NCBI GenBank assembly: GCA_963281155.1
Contig: CAUJLY010000001.1
Span: forward strand, 1,426,001-1,490,000
Reading direction: 5' to 3'
Origin: Rhabditophanes sp. KR3021
Taxonomy: Eukaryota; Nematoda; Chromadorea; Rhabditida; Alloionematidae
Length of the DNA stretch: 64,000 bases
Every line of letters starts with the position of its first letter. Positions within the stretch are counted from its first letter, which is position 1. Below the pieces are notes generated by a model. That model ran no database searches and had not been told where the DNA came from. It saw only the letters and a list, made by a program, of their open reading frames with translations. Made by a program: the position numbers and the translations under genes. Shown in pieces: positions 32,652-45,804 of this stretch.

Positions 32652-34100
32652 AGCGTTGAATATGGTATATGCCCTAAAATGCTAAATTCCGCCTATTTTC
32701 ACATAAACAATGCAGTTTTTATTCTATATCCTATGACAACACACTATTCAACATGGATTTAACCTTTACGTAATTTGAAATGTTTACTATCAATCTTTAC
32801 AAACTTCAAAAACATTCCTACATTGTGAATTAAAATGTATTTACCAGGAAGTTAGAAATAATTTTGATAAGTTAAACTTCGGAGTATTTGAGCTTTGTGA
32901 TCTAAATTTGAATGAATTTTGTTAAAAAACGACTTCCTTGTTTTTGTGATAAACAACAGGAAATAATATTTTCGAATTGAGTGTCAAAAATAAAATTCAC
33001 ACTCTGTTCATATCGCCTTCTTTTTGGCTATATTGATATCAATAATAATAACATGCGTAGGTTATTTTGCTTATTAACTTTTGATTATATCTGATAAACT
33101 TGTTCATTGCAAAATGTAATTTGTTTTTTATTTAAGAGAGGGTTAAGCTACACAATATTGACCTTATTATGATGCCAACTTTGTGTTAATTCAATTTTTA
33201 TAATTTATTAATATTCTGTGTGATAGTTAATTGGTCTTCTCAAAGGTTAATCTTTAATAACATTCTATTCTGCTATAAGATTAAGTTAAATTTCTTTTCA
33301 ATTACAAAGAGAGTCATCCTTAAGCTTTGGATAAGAAATAAAAATAATGTACTTAGGAAGTCCCTTCCAAATAAATACGCAAAACTCATCTTAATCACAA
33401 TAAGAATACTTTTTTTATAAAAGATTTAATTGGCATTAAATTTATATACCACTAATATTAACAAAAATATTATGAATTGATGATCATTTTTCAAAAACTT
33501 TTATCTTATAATAATGCACTTCCATTAGGATCCTTTGATGTCGTAACGGTCATGCATATTTGGAACGAAACTATCCTTCAATTAATGGATGATAATCAGC
33601 TACATATGTAACTGGAAAATAATAAAAAATCATTCATGGTGCTATTATCCTCAACGGAAATTAGAACGGTGTTACGAACAAGCACATTAAAAACACATTT
33701 TCCTGATTAATGAATTGATACAAAAAATGTTGTTTTTATACATACAAATTTGAAGTCATCAAAGCTTTTATGTAAATTAATTTCGAGAATAAAAGTAAGT
33801 TATTAAATGAATTATTTTTCAAAAATCCACTATTTTATATTCATCTTCAATTGCTTAACAAAGAAAGTTGGGACAAATCCAACAACTACGTCACAAGCAC
33901 CTTCTTTTATGAATGTACACTAGTTCATCATCAAAGCGATAATGTCATTTAAATTTCAAAATAAATTATTTTTTTCATTATTTTTATCAAAACAATAATC
34001 TCTTATGTTAGCAATATAAAAATAAATAACAATTGTACAAAAAACAATTATTTGATAGTATCAATTAAACTATATAATAAAACGAATTCAATTATATTCA
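32652..34100. other. Intergenic within the peptide cluster
   Basis: No gene or further motif copy. A plus-strand frame at 33220-33420 has random composition. A moderately GC-richer patch lies at 33520-33700 without coding sense. Confidence 0.4.
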
Positions 34101-34361
34101 TTATTTAGTTTTTAAAAAACTTAGATAATTTTTATTCCTGCATCTCACTAGATGTAAGGTCTGCTTATTAATTCCAAGATAATTCGGCAATCTAAAGCCA
34201 AATCGTCTCTTGATCACTAAATTCAGAAAATGTAAGGTATCAGTCTTCGTATTTTGACTAACAAACAGATCCTCAATTTGATTTAAGTGTTGGACCATGA
34301 CTTTAGGGAATACAGTAACCACAAGGCAAATAAAAAAAATAGCTACCATAAACTTAGTCAT
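34101..34361 (-). CDS. Small secreted peptide precursor with KRRFGFRLPN core (cluster member 3)
   Basis: This 86-residue precursor has a signal peptide (MTKFMVAIFFICLVVTV), an acidic pro-part (QHLNQIEDLFVSQNTKTDTL), the core VIKRRFGFRLPNYLGI, and a basic tail ending RCRNKNYLSFLKTK. Ten residues of the core (IKRRFGFRLPN minus the last variable position) are identical to cluster member 2, while the rest has diverged. It lies on the same strand, 1.5 kb from member 2, and is a tandem duplicate. A weak TTTATAAC TATA-like element is 23-30 nt upstream. Confidence 0.75.
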   Translation of the reverse strand: MTKFMVAIFFICLVVTVFPKVMVQHLNQIEDLFVSQNTKTDTLHFLNLVIKRRFGFRLPNYLGINKQTLHLVRCRNKNYLSFLKTK

Positions 34362-34391
34362 CTTTTCAAACGATTCTTATCAGTTATAAAA

Positions 34392-35664
34392 ATCCTTTAC
34401 TTATACGATGATTTGTAGTCAACTAACATACTAGCTTAAATTTGCAAATGTTCAAGCCTACTTTTGTCAAAACAAAAACCTCTTAACTTATTATTTTTGA
34501 TGAAACATTCCATGCCAATTTCATTAGATACCTCCCATCTTGGATTTGTTTTAGCCATTTTTTTCAATTAATCAAATGTAAGAATGGTCATCAGAATATG
34601 AGAGCAGATATTCAATCATCCACAGGTCATTTTTAAACAATTTTCGCCAATAGATCTTGAGCTGAATGCTTACTAAATCTATTTTTTTCAAAATAAAAAC
34701 AAAGAATCTAAAGAACAGTTAGTCATTCATAACGCACACATTAATTCTATTAGTACATAAAGACTAGTTCGTTAAGAGAGCTTTTAACACGATTTTTCCA
34801 ATAAGTGCTAAGTATTTTTGATTCAAAGTCCAACAAAGTTAAGGAAATGGAACTTAGTATCATTATAATAAAAGAAAAGTGTCGAGAGGAGTTCCATAAG
34901 TGATGAACTCTTTTGATTCAAAGGCAATCAAGATCAAATATATTAGATTAAATGCATTCTTAATTATCTCAAAATTCTCTGGAAGTGATAACTGCTTTTG
35001 GTCATCAAATAATTAAGGCATATTTTACAAGCGTCATTAAGTTAATCTTGTTTTGCAAATAATTTCTAAAGTAATGATTCACTTTGCACTAAATTCTTTA
35101 GCGTTCATAGTTTTAATTGTAGTTTCTGTTTTCCAATCCATTTGAGTGATTATGATAAGGATATTCTTTTTATTAGAAATTCAAACAAAATATCAATTTT
35201 AATTACATACATCAAAGAAAGAGCCTCAAGGCTTATAGATTTTAGATAAACAAAATATATACTTTTATGGGAAATCAGACGTTAAATATTAATTCTTTAA
35301 TATAAGGAAGCTTACATTCTTTAGCAAATTAATTTTAAAGTTTATATCTAAAACATTGCGTTCAATTTACTTTAGACAACAAGTTCAACATTTTAGACAT
35401 GTTATTCTCTTTCTTCAGAAACAAATTAATATTTATGCATTAAATGCCTTTGATTTCCAATTATATTTAATAATTGTAACAAACACACACTGCAGCAAGT
35501 TAAAAATAAATCTACACAAACTTAACTTTCTTAAGAGAACACATCAATGACACTTCTACACAATATGATGAAACTACCCGATATTTTGAAATAATCATAC
35601 ATAAATGATCACTTACCAACCTTTATTTGAGTTTCAAAATATTGACAGTTAACATTAATTTGCT
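34392..35664. other. Intergenic
   Basis: AT-rich. A plus-strand frame at 35356-35550 has no coding character. It contains the upstream region of the UGT gene. Confidence 0.45.
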
Positions 35665-35671
35665 TGATAAG
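35665..35671 (+). promoter_or_regulatory. GATA-factor site upstream of the UGT
   Basis: TGATAAG lies 126-132 nt upstream of the UGT ATG. In C. elegans, TGATAA sites bind ELT-2 and drive intestinal detoxification genes. A single 7-mer is weak evidence alone, but the position and gene type fit. Confidence 0.4.
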
Positions 35672-35709
35672 TGAACTTTGGGAATGATGTAATCGAATTT
35701 TAAATGTCA

Positions 35710-35718
35710 TATATAAAA
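35710..35718 (+). promoter_or_regulatory. TATA box of the UGT gene
   Basis: TATATAAAA, 79 nt upstream of the ATG at 35797. Confidence 0.45.
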
Positions 35719-35796
35719 CGGCTCTTTTAAATATAAATAATTTATTGCTTTGGTACGCGTGCTTATTTAGTTATTATTTATATTAAGGTAGTTGCT

Positions 35797-37620
35797 ATGA
35801 AGGTATTGATCTTTCTAAGTGTGTTTTTGTACTTTTGCGAAGGTGCTAAGATATTGGTATTTATTCCTGAGCTAGGTAAATTTGGTTTTCTTAAAGTTTA
35901 AATTAATTTACATTTAGGGACAAGTCATGTTAAAGTAAATTTATCAAATAATATTACTTATTATTAATACATTTTTAGCACCTTGCAAAAGTAAGTGAAT
36001 TGTTAGCTCAATCACATGATGTCACGGCTATTATATCACCCATGTCGTATTCAGATGCAAATGTAGACCACATAAAATTGGCTAGACGCATCAGACTAAG
36101 AGACAACAAAAATTTGGATGTACTAAATGAAATTCGTAGTGAAGGATACTTGGAAAAAATGTGGACAAATTCAGTCGGCAGTCCATTTGCAATTTGGCCA
36201 AAAGTCAAGTATTTCCAAAAGTTGTTTGCCACCCATTGTCAAGGAGTAATGGATAATGAGGAAATGAATGAATTTATAAGGAATGAAAAATTCGACCTTG
36301 CTATGGGAGAGTTGTTTGATACCTGTCATTTTGGCATGTTCAAAATTTGGAATATTCCCACACATATTGCTTTAGGAAGTGGCCATTTCTTTAGTCCATT
36401 TTTCAAACCTTTCGGCCTCACCTTCCCGATCACTCAAGTACCCGAAATTCATGCTGATTATGGAAACAAAGGAATGGGATTTGTTGAACGCGCTCTCAAT
36501 TTATATTACAACTTCTTCTCTGATCAGTTTTGGGGTGAACCACAGAGATTGATTCAGGCTATGTTCGATGCAAAATATGGAAAGGATTTTGTTAATTTAA
36601 ATGAGGTTATTGGGGATTCCGCTTATTATATTACTAATTCTGAGCCGTTGCTTAATTATGCTCAGAATACTTTGGTAAATTTATTAGTTTGAAATATTAT
36701 TTAATCATTTTTATAGCCTAAGATCATCGAATTGGGTGGAATGGCCAATTTAAAAGTAAATGCCCTAGATAAAAAATGGGAAGATATTATGAATTTAAGA
36801 AATAGCACTGTTTTAATGTCTTTTGGAAGTGTAGCCAAATCTTATTTAATGCCATTAGCATGGAAGCAAAACATACTTGCCGTCTTCAAATCTTTCCCAG
36901 ATGTAACTTTCATTTTTAAGTATGGAAAAGAAGATGGTTTCGGAAAAGGAGTAGACAACGTTATTATCTCAAATGAATGGCTACCTCAAGTTGATTTATT
37001 GAACCATCCCAAACTTTCGGGATTCATTACACATGGTAAGTTAATTATATAACTGTTATTGGCCGAACAACAAGTCCGAGATAATTAACAGAAGAATATA
37101 ACGACCTTTTAAATTAAGACTTATTCTTTAAAACTAAGTTAATTTTGCAGGTGGAATTAACTCTATGCAAGAAGGAGCTACAGCTGGGAAACCTTTGATT
37201 CTGGTTGGTTTATTTGGTGATCAAAGTCGTAATGCTATATGTGCTGAAGCAGTTGGTTTAGGAAAAGCACTGCCCAAAGAACATTTAATTAATTTCGATA
37301 TTTTAAAAGATATGATTGAAGAAGTTTTCATCAAAAACAACAAATATAAAAATGAAGCATTAAGAATCAAAGACATCTTAGCTAATCAGCCGCTAAACAA
37401 AACGGAAGTTTTTTTGCGACATGTTGATTTCGCTGCAAAGTACGGATCCCAAAAAATGCTGAAAATGATGGGAACTGATCAGAATTTTGTCGAAAGAAAC
37501 AACTTGGATATATATTTTCTAATCATATCAGGGTTTGGAACTATCTTATACTTTTTAATATGTGTCATTAAAAAATGCATAGGAAGCGTTACGGTCTCTA
37601 AAAATAAGAAAAACGAGTGA
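35797..37620 (+). CDS. UDP-glucuronosyltransferase (UGT)
   Basis: Five exons (35797-35875, 35918-35934, 35979-36674, 36717-37035, 37151-37620) sum to 1,581 nt, giving 526 residues, the normal UGT length. Exon 2 is a 17-nt microexon (TSHVK region). Signal peptide MKVLIFLSVFLYFCEGAKIL, then the substrate-binding N-terminal half. The donor-sugar half contains TVLMSFGSV, EWLPQVDLL and the signature GFITHGGINSMQEGATAGKP followed by FGDQSRNA, with the sugar-binding D-Q. The C terminus has one membrane span (YFLIISGFGTILYFLICVI) and a Lys-rich cytosolic tail (KNKKNE), typical of an ER-lumenal type I enzyme. It glucosylates or glucuronidates small lipophilic compounds. GATA and TATA elements upstream suggest intestinal expression. 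Confidence 0.95.
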
Positions 37621-37923
37621 TCAAACGTATCATATAAACATTTAGATCATTTTTGTTAAATATTTTTGTGCTCCATTTTCAAATAAACACTTAAATTGCA
37701 TCACAATTATTACATGTTCTCATAAAATGTGCTGCATTAGAAATTATATATCTCACCTAAAAAACTCCAGGTACCAAAAGTTTGCAGTTCCTTCCACCAA
37801 AGACTACTTTATATTATTGTTATCAAAGAAATTTGTCACCACTTACAATTTAATCAGAAACTTTTCCCGTACTTAGCAAAATAATCCTATTTGTGATTAA
37901 TTATACTAATGTGCTAATAATCT
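37621..37923. other. Intergenic between UGT and IRG-7-like gene
   Basis: The UGT 3' UTR with AATAAA at about 37683; no gene. Confidence 0.45.
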
Positions 37924-37931
37924 ACTGATAA
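37924..37931 (+). promoter_or_regulatory. ACTGATAA GATA site upstream of the IRG-7-like gene
   Basis: ACTGATAA is the preferred ELT-2 intestinal GATA motif in C. elegans. It lies 141-148 nt upstream of the ATG at 38072. Confidence 0.5.
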
Positions 37932-38015
37932 TCTTGTACTGTTAAGGTGATCGTAAAACTTTTCATTTTTAAGATAGGAAGCACAAACGTAGTTGAGAAA
38001 GGTGCCGTTAACAAA

Positions 38016-38024
38016 TATATAAAA
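38016..38024 (+). promoter_or_regulatory. TATA box of the IRG-7-like gene
   Basis: TATATAAAA, 48-56 nt upstream of the ATG at 38072. Confidence 0.55.
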
Positions 38025-38071
38025 ACGCTCATTTTATAATTAAGTACTTATTTTACTTTTTGATATCAATT

Positions 38072-41000
38072 ATGATTGCACCTAGGTTATTATGGATGAT
38101 ATCTGGCTTGATTTTAGTCGGTAATTGTAGTAAAGAGGTACTTAAAAACCATGAAGATTTTAAATTATTAAAAGAACGTAAGTTTGGAATTGAATTTGTA
38201 ACTAAGTTTTATTTCTAATTAAACTTTATTCAAATAAACCTTATTTCAAATTATTTTTTTAGATCATAAAAAATGGATTGACGAAAAAGAACATATTGAA
38301 GATTTATTAATTGAAACGTCTAATAATTATAATTTTGGGCAATATTGTAGTGTACCGGGATACACAGGTAATTGCTAATTTAATTAAAATTCTAAATCCT
38401 TTCAGGCCAACTTTGCGAGTTCCCAATCTGCGATGAAGTAAATGTACCCCAACCAAATCCATCCCCTGAATTAATGACATCCATAATTGACTTTGCCTTT
38501 GATTCACCCTGCACCAATGCAATGTCTTTATACATAGACAGCACGATGCAGTCATTTCAAATTGAGCTTTCAACATTAACAGCTTCAAAATCAAGCATCT
38601 TATTATTCAATTCCAGTGGAATCTCATTCCCACCAGATTCAATCGAAACAGATGACGAACCATTCTCAGTAGTTTACTTTTATAACCCATTGCCACCAGG
38701 CGAGTATAAACTTATCCCATCTACTGATGTTTCCACTGCTTGTTATATTTACATAAATGCTATTGTTGGTGGAGATATTAAAATTGGCTTTGTGCCCCAT
38801 GACGATCATAGTCTTGCTCCTGAAAGAAATGATTTCCCAATTGATAATCTTTTTCAAAACCGATTAAACACAATTGTCGCCCAACGAATTAACATTCAAT
38901 CTCCTGGAAGCATAGCTGGAATTACTTTATTCCAGGGAACAAACATGATGTCAAGGCCAAGAAAAATGAGTATGCGTTATGGATGTACAAATGAATATTA
39001 TTACAGCTCAATCAGATGCAATGATTTGGAAACATATTTTATTAAAGTAGATGGCTTTGACTTTTTCGGAAACCAATTCAGAAGGGTAAAAACATTTTCA
39101 TGTGAAGTCGATACTGAAACTACTAAATCACATGACATCCAAACTACTCAATCCCCATTTGTACCCTTAATTTGTTTGAATAACGGAACTTTAGTGACTG
39201 ATCCCAAAACAAATTCACAAACGTGTTTCTGCCAAGGAGCTTTCTACGGTGCTACATGCGGTACGAGCTATTGTTTTAATGATGGCATTAATCTGAACAA
39301 TGGAGAATGTTTATGTAAACCTTCCTTTGATGGTCCTAACTGCCAATCAGTGACATGTGTTCCGGATTCAGGTCTGACAATCAATGAAGATTATTATACA
39401 CCCGTTTTTGTGATTAGAGTGAGAAATCAAATGGCAGATGTGATCTATCAACTGCAATCTCAGCTCAGCTTTTTAAAACAAAATTTTGCGGACAATCAAA
39501 AATGGTTCCAAAATTTTGGTGTTGTTTACTTCAATAATGGTGGACAATTTTTTCAAACTCACTTTTATTCGAGTGTTGAGGATTTTATCAATAGCCTTGC
39601 GGATCAAGTAAGTACTGAAGACACTAGTGGCGGTTGTGACGATACTTCCTTTGCAGCTCTGTCGACAGCTTTAAGTATTTTTATGATAGGAAATAAGAGT
39701 CCTGTGTATGTGTTAGCTGATGCCCTGCCATCTGATTATGATTTGGCTGATTTAATTGCTGAGTATGATTCAATTTATATGTCTGCCATTTATTTCTTGT
39801 ATCTTGTACCAACTAATGACACATGCCACCCAGACTTTTTTTCACCTGGGTTCAAAGCAATCCAAAGAATCGCTCATTTGTCAGGTGGAAATGTTTTCAT
39901 ATTCGAACAACAGGAGTATGATAGCGTTGGAGATTTCATCTCCAATCATTTTGCTGCCACATATTTCAAGACTGAAGCTATGTACATGGACAATCAAGAT
40001 GTTTGTTCGAATTCCCCCAAAAAAGCTATCATAGCTGTGGACAAAGACGAATTCACATTAGCCTTAGTAGCCACCGGAACAGAATTAGTTGTAAAATTGG
40101 TCAAATCCGCTAATTCTCAAGAAGTAAATACAGATTTAACTATAGCACAGGATCATATTTACATCTACACAGTTTCAAATTTAAAACGTGGAAATTACGA
40201 AGTTAGCATCTCTAGTAGCGTGGCTAATACTTTCTGTGAATTAAGAGTTTATTCTAATGTTATAGATACATCAAATTCTTTGGCCAAACATTACAGAGTT
40301 ACATACGGTTTTACCACCATGCCACAATTGGATATGATCTTAAGGCAACCTGTCTTTGAACGGCACAATTCATTTGTCCTCAGAATGCCAGATTTAGTAT
40401 TACCCCCGAACCCCAAACTTCAAGCCGAATTAACTATTTATGCAGAGACCTATGCAGGAAGAAATTTAGTCTTTGCCGCTAATGGTAACTGGAGAGATCA
40501 TTGCGACTTCAACTTTTACTTCCCCCCGATGATTTGTCATACAGCTAATCAAATTATGTATTTCAATTTGTTTGTTTCTATTTCGGATGATACTCAAATT
40601 CAAAGGACAGGAGCTTTGTATTGTGCTTACACAGCCCCTCAACCATCAGGAGCACCAAGTTCATGTCAGAATGGTGGAATTCCTAATTCTGACAAAACAT
40701 CCAATGCAACTTGCATCTGTTCCAATATGTTTAGTGGCAAATACTGTGAGCATATTAATTGCTTGAACGGAGGAACTTCGACTAAGGTTGGGTGTGAATG
40801 TCCAGCCGCTGTAAGTGGTCAGTTCTGTGAAGTCATTTCGTGCCCCGTCTCCAATACTCAACCACCTCAATTCAAATCAACTAGAAGTCTTGTTTTCGTC
40901 TTGGATTTGACTTTTGTGAACAGGGCTTTTCTCAGTGAGTTGAGTAAAAATTCTGTTGAAATGGCTCGAGATGTTTTCACGCACAGCGTAGCTTACGTTG

Positions 41001-44000
41001 ATAAAGTATTTGTGATTGGATATGATGATAAAAATGTAATGATCATTGGCACAGCAGACCGAACAAACACTTCTTCGGTCGGAGTAGCTTTCAAGGCAGC
41101 CTCTAAAATGGCAAGTCAAAATAAAAAAGCTTGTGTAGTGACTAGGCAGTGGGATGCAATTGACTTAGCCCAATCTATTTCGGAAGACGGTTCAATCGTC
41201 TATTTGTTTGCCTCTTCACTTCCAGATGAAGTTACTGATTTGGCATATGATGTTGAAGTTGCCGCCAAATTTATCCAAAGAAGGATAACTTTTATTGCTT
41301 GGGTTGCATCTTTGGCAAAAGATGCTTATTATTGCACAGGAACGGATTATCATTTCAAGTACACAAAGTTATTAGCTACTGAAAGTTTGAATGGACAATA
41401 TTTCCAAGTTTCATCAGAGTCATTCGGCTCAGTTATTTCAATTGTGCCGACTTTCATCGACGACAATATTGTGTACAAGAAAAAATTTGAAAATTGCACA
41501 GAAGGCAGTTGTATGGTTTGGATTCCTGTTGATTCACATACTCAAAACATAATTGTTAAGATTCAAGGACCTCCTAGAGGATATAGTTACGAAGTCAACG
41601 ATCCTAATGGAGACCAATATTACCCGTATGCCGTGATTGTGGATGCACCAATCGGAATGACTATAGTAGAAATGAGAGTTGACTGTCCCGATGGTTCCAT
41701 TCCATTTGGACACAAGGATTGCGTTAGAATTTTTGATGAAACTGATACTTGGGGTGATGCTCAGGATGTTTGTGGACAAAATGGTGGATTTATAATAGAT
41801 TCATTGTCGCCTGGTAAACAAGCTTTGCTAAATGAGCTACAAAATACGTATGGCTATGAAAGTTTGTGGATCGGATTGAATTCACTGGAGGAGGATGATT
41901 ATGGTTTTTCATGGGACCGTGGGTATAATCCTACTTCGAGACTGGAAGATGGAGATTATACTAATTGGGATAAGGCAGCAATTATCAATGATCTACAATA
42001 TGGTTGTGTTTACAATACTGCTAACGGTACATGGATGACTGCTTTATGTAATGATTTAAGAAGCTACGTCTGCCAAACCAGTCGTTATAATGATGTTTTC
42101 AACCCTGATTACAGCGAATCAGAATTACTACCAAGAGGAAAATGGATATTTACCATCCAAGAAGAAGGATCATTTGAAATCGAAGTAAGAATTCAATCGA
42201 ACATCAAACTCTCAGCTCAATTCGTGAACGATATCCACTCAGACTTTCCTGTAACCGCCGCCATCGGAAATTCCAATCTAAACAGAGCCGTAACACACAT
42301 CACACAATTAAACGAAGGATGGGTAGTAGCTACCTTATCATCAACCCTCGTGTATTCCACCCGAAACGACACTCTAATAGCAGCAGCTGCCTATCAAAAA
42401 AGACAGTCTTGTTCTTACCAATTTGTATCACAAAACTTTTACTGTGATCCGAATGATCCTAATCAAAGAGACTTGTACATGATCCACTCAGGTGTGGATG
42501 AGTACAGTTATCCTTTCCAAAGAATGACTTTTGCTAAATGTTTGGATGAGATAGTTAGTTGTGGGCATGGTGTTTTGATTAATGGACAATGTATCTGTGA
42601 AGATTTATGGTCTGGCTTCCTTTGTGACATTCCCCTTTGCCAGAATGGAGGTATTATAGTAAACAATAATAAATGTACTTGCCCAGCTGATTATGATGGA
42701 GAGGCTTGTCAATTTGCCACCTGCCCACAACCATCCGATGTTCAATTTACTGCTGATAACAAAACTTTCGTCCTAATTCTTGAAAATACGGCTGGAAATG
42801 CGTTAGGAATAGCAGACTTGAAGTTAACATTGCCTAATATTCTTGAATTTGAAAATGGGGGATGGTTCAATGAGTATGTTCTTGTTACTTTTGATTCGCA
42901 CATTGAAAATGGCCCTATTGTTTATGTGACAACTGATTTGCAAGAGTTCCTCCAAGCATTTAAAAACGTTAATGCAATGGATCCAAGTGAAGATTGTATT
43001 CAGCCGGTGTTTGATGCTTTGATTTATGGAATGAGTATATTGAAATATCCCCAATCAGTTATTTACGCTGTAGTCCGTGGTCTGCCGAATAATGTTTTGA
43101 ATGAAAATGTCTTTATTTATTATATGAATTTATTCCAACCTCAGATATTTATACACTTTGCTGATACCAAAGGAACATGTAAATTTGATTTGAATGAAAC
43201 TTTTACGAGGATTTTGCATCGTTATGCCCTTGCATCTAATGGAAATATCATTCCCACAGAAAAGAATTTAGTTGGATCTGCGTTTAGTGTTGTCATGCAA
43301 ACTTTACATCACGGAGCAGTCGTTGCCAATCCCTCAAGATTCAATGAGAAATGCGTTGCATCTACACTTGAAATCGTAAACATTGACTACAGTGTCACTT
43401 TGATTACTATCATTGTGTACGGAAACTTTGATAAACAGGTTACAGCCAAAGATGGGCAGAATAAAGACGTTGTTTTATTCCTTGTATTCGAGGATATGAA
43501 GGATCCGAATACCCTCGAAACCTTGGCAATTTATCAAACTGACCCTTTGACTTCATTGAATGCTGGATCATGGACATTTAATATTGGATCAGCAGGAACA
43601 TGCATGTCTCAAATTAGAACAACTGGTTCAACCGATGTTTATACGGGATACGTTCCCTATTTCGATTCAACTCCTGACTCCTCAATGCATCTCGATAATG
43701 CCACTCTACAACCTTCTGGAAAATACAACACCATCGTTGGAACTGTTTCTGATTTAAAATCTGTATTAACTTACGTAGAAATGTATAATATCTATAGTAG
43801 TGAGTTTCAGTACCTGAAGTTCCAAAAAAGAGATGGCTGTGCTTATCAATATGCTACTGAACAACCATTTAAATGTAGCCTTGGACAATTTTTGATTAAA
43901 TATTTTGGAGTAGATAGAAATGGATATGGATTTGTTAGGGATGGAAGTGCTGCTTGCACTGATTATATTTGGCAACCTACACAATCGACGTCATCTAATT

Positions 44001-44764
44001 TGGTGAGTACAACAACTCAAATGGGTGGCTTAATTTCAAGTACACAAGCAAATGTGCAAACTACGATGAGTAATGTAGGAACAACATCCATTGCGTCAAC
44101 TCCATCAGCTGGAACAACTATTCAAACAGCAACCCAATCAGTTCCTTCAACCAAAACCCCTCTAAGTACCGATAGAGCTAATTTGTACATTATCCTCGAT
44201 ACTTCTGCTGAAGTACCTTCCAATATATACGGAGATAAACTCACTGAATTCTGGGAAATGGTTTTATCAAACTTCCAAGTTGATTCCCTATTCATAAATG
44301 TTGCAGTCGGTGCTTCAGCAGGGAATAATGATATTACAGCAGCTTATCCCGTATTCAATGGATTTACTTCCGTAAACCAGTTAATAAATGCAATAGGATC
44401 TGATTATACTCCAATTCAATCTGACGGCCAAGATTTCTTGATTACTTTGCTGGGTGAAGCCACAAATCAAAATTTCCTTAACACCGGTTATGATGCAAAT
44501 GCCTTCCCTCATATTCTATTTTATGTAACAACTGATTCTTTCATATCTGAAGATGCACTGGACGCTGCAAATCAAATCAAAAACCTCGGAACCTTCAAAA
44601 TTGTTGTGATAGCTTATGAATTCGACAGTGATACAGAAAATTATTACGATTTTGCTGATTGCGTCTATACCCCTCAAGGTATTGATGATTTGAATTCGCT
44701 GGCTGTACAGTTAGCAGGTCAAATTAGAGTTGCTAATAAAAACGGAGCGGAAATTGTGTGTTGA
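38072..44764 (+). CDS. irg-7: IRG-7-like giant secreted EGF / vWA-like / C-type lectin protein
   Basis: Three exons (38072-38177, 38263-38367, 38406-44764) sum to 6,570 nt, giving 2,189 residues. Residues 1-20 are a signal peptide (MIAPRLLWMISGLILVGNCS). Modules in order: an EGF remnant (YCSVPGYTGQLCEFPIC, about 62-80); EGF pair (CLNNG...CQSVTC, about 326-390); vWA-like fold (about 395-570); EGF pair (about 823-885); second vWA-like fold starting RSLVFVLDLTF (about 890-1100); C-type lectin domain with WIGLNSLEEDDYGFSW (about 1162-1300); EGF pair (about 1455-1510); third vWA-like fold (about 1515-1720); Ser/Thr-rich linker (about 1930-1990); fourth vWA-like fold (2000-end). C. elegans IRG-7 has this composition and links reproductive state and pathogen response to p38 PMK-1 signalling. 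The lectin domain lacks a clear QPD/EPN sugar motif. Orthology is inferred from architecture. Confidence 0.88.
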
Positions 44765-44788
44765 TAAAGTTTATTTTTTGTTTGTGAA

Positions 44789-45037
44789 TTATTTAGTTAG
44801 AAGAAAATTATTAATAAAATAATATGTAATGGCTTGCACAATTTTAGAAAAGACAGTATTTGTTATAAGGTAGTACCTTCCCAATTTCATTGAAATATTT
44901 CCACAATTAATTGTTATGCCTTTAGGCCCACACATTTGTTGAAATCCAATAGCATATCCATTGCCGATTTTAAAGTTAGATTTAGATTCGTCGAGTGGGC
45001 GTATAAACAAAGAATGTCTAGAATATTTATATCTCAT
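44789..45037 (-). CDS. Hypothetical small protein or exon
   Basis: The ATG at 45037 lies one base after an acceptor-like TTTATTTTTGCAG. The frame encodes RYKYSRHSLFIRPLDESKSN, IGNGYAIGFQQMCGP and ITINCGNISMKLGR, then hydrophobic sequence to a stop at 44789 (82 codons). A donor-like GTACTA follows MKLGR, so it could be the first exon of a longer gene, but the next exon would have to overlap the IRG-7-like 3' end. No family recognised. Confidence 0.3.
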   Translation of the reverse strand: MRYKYSRHSLFIRPLDESKSNFKIGNGYAIGFQQMCGPKGITINCGNISMKLGRYYLITNTVFSKIVQAITYYFINNFLLTK

Positions 45038-45804
45038 TCTGCAAAAATAAATATTTACCTATATTGTTTTAATTTTATAGTTTCATATATAATAAACAAA
45101 CATTAAATAATCTTAAAATGTTATCTGAATTGCCACCATGATAAGAGAAATGTTTTGCGTGAAATAAGAACATTCATTATTATTGTATTCTTAATATTTT
45201 TCACAATTAACTATTAATGTAAAAAGTAATTATCTCAATAAAAACGTTCTTTAAATTTTATGCTCCTTTTTTAAATTAATAATTCATTTATGATTACATG
45301 CATATTAAAGAGGTGGAAACAATTTGGTATCCAAGCAGTTAATATATTGTACTGAACACATATTTATCAATACAATATTGGGGAAAGGTGTGTTCATACT
45401 TGCAAATAAGTCATTTAGTCAAAGTTATTACCAATATGACATCATTATTTGATTTCATTATTAATTTCCTGTTCAAGCAACATTTCTTATATTCTTAATC
45501 ATTAATAAAAAAACAGAAATATACATTTGATGTTAAATTGTGATTCATAAAATTAATAATGTAATTTAAGATCCAAACATTTAATAATAAGAATTCGGAA
45601 GCTAATGAAATTAAATAATTAAACTCTATTTTAATGCAATATTGTGTTTCACTTACACAAGAAAGCTTAGATTGTACAAATTAAACTGATAGTACTAATT
45701 AAATTTTGATAAGATTATGTTAAATCACATCTAGGATAAAGTAATTTCGATACAAATATAATATTTTTTCATTCATTATTACCTCTATTAAGTTAGAACT
45801 AAAT
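45038..45804. other. Intergenic
   Basis: About 770 nt of AT-rich sequence with no gene or repeat noted. Confidence 0.45.
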
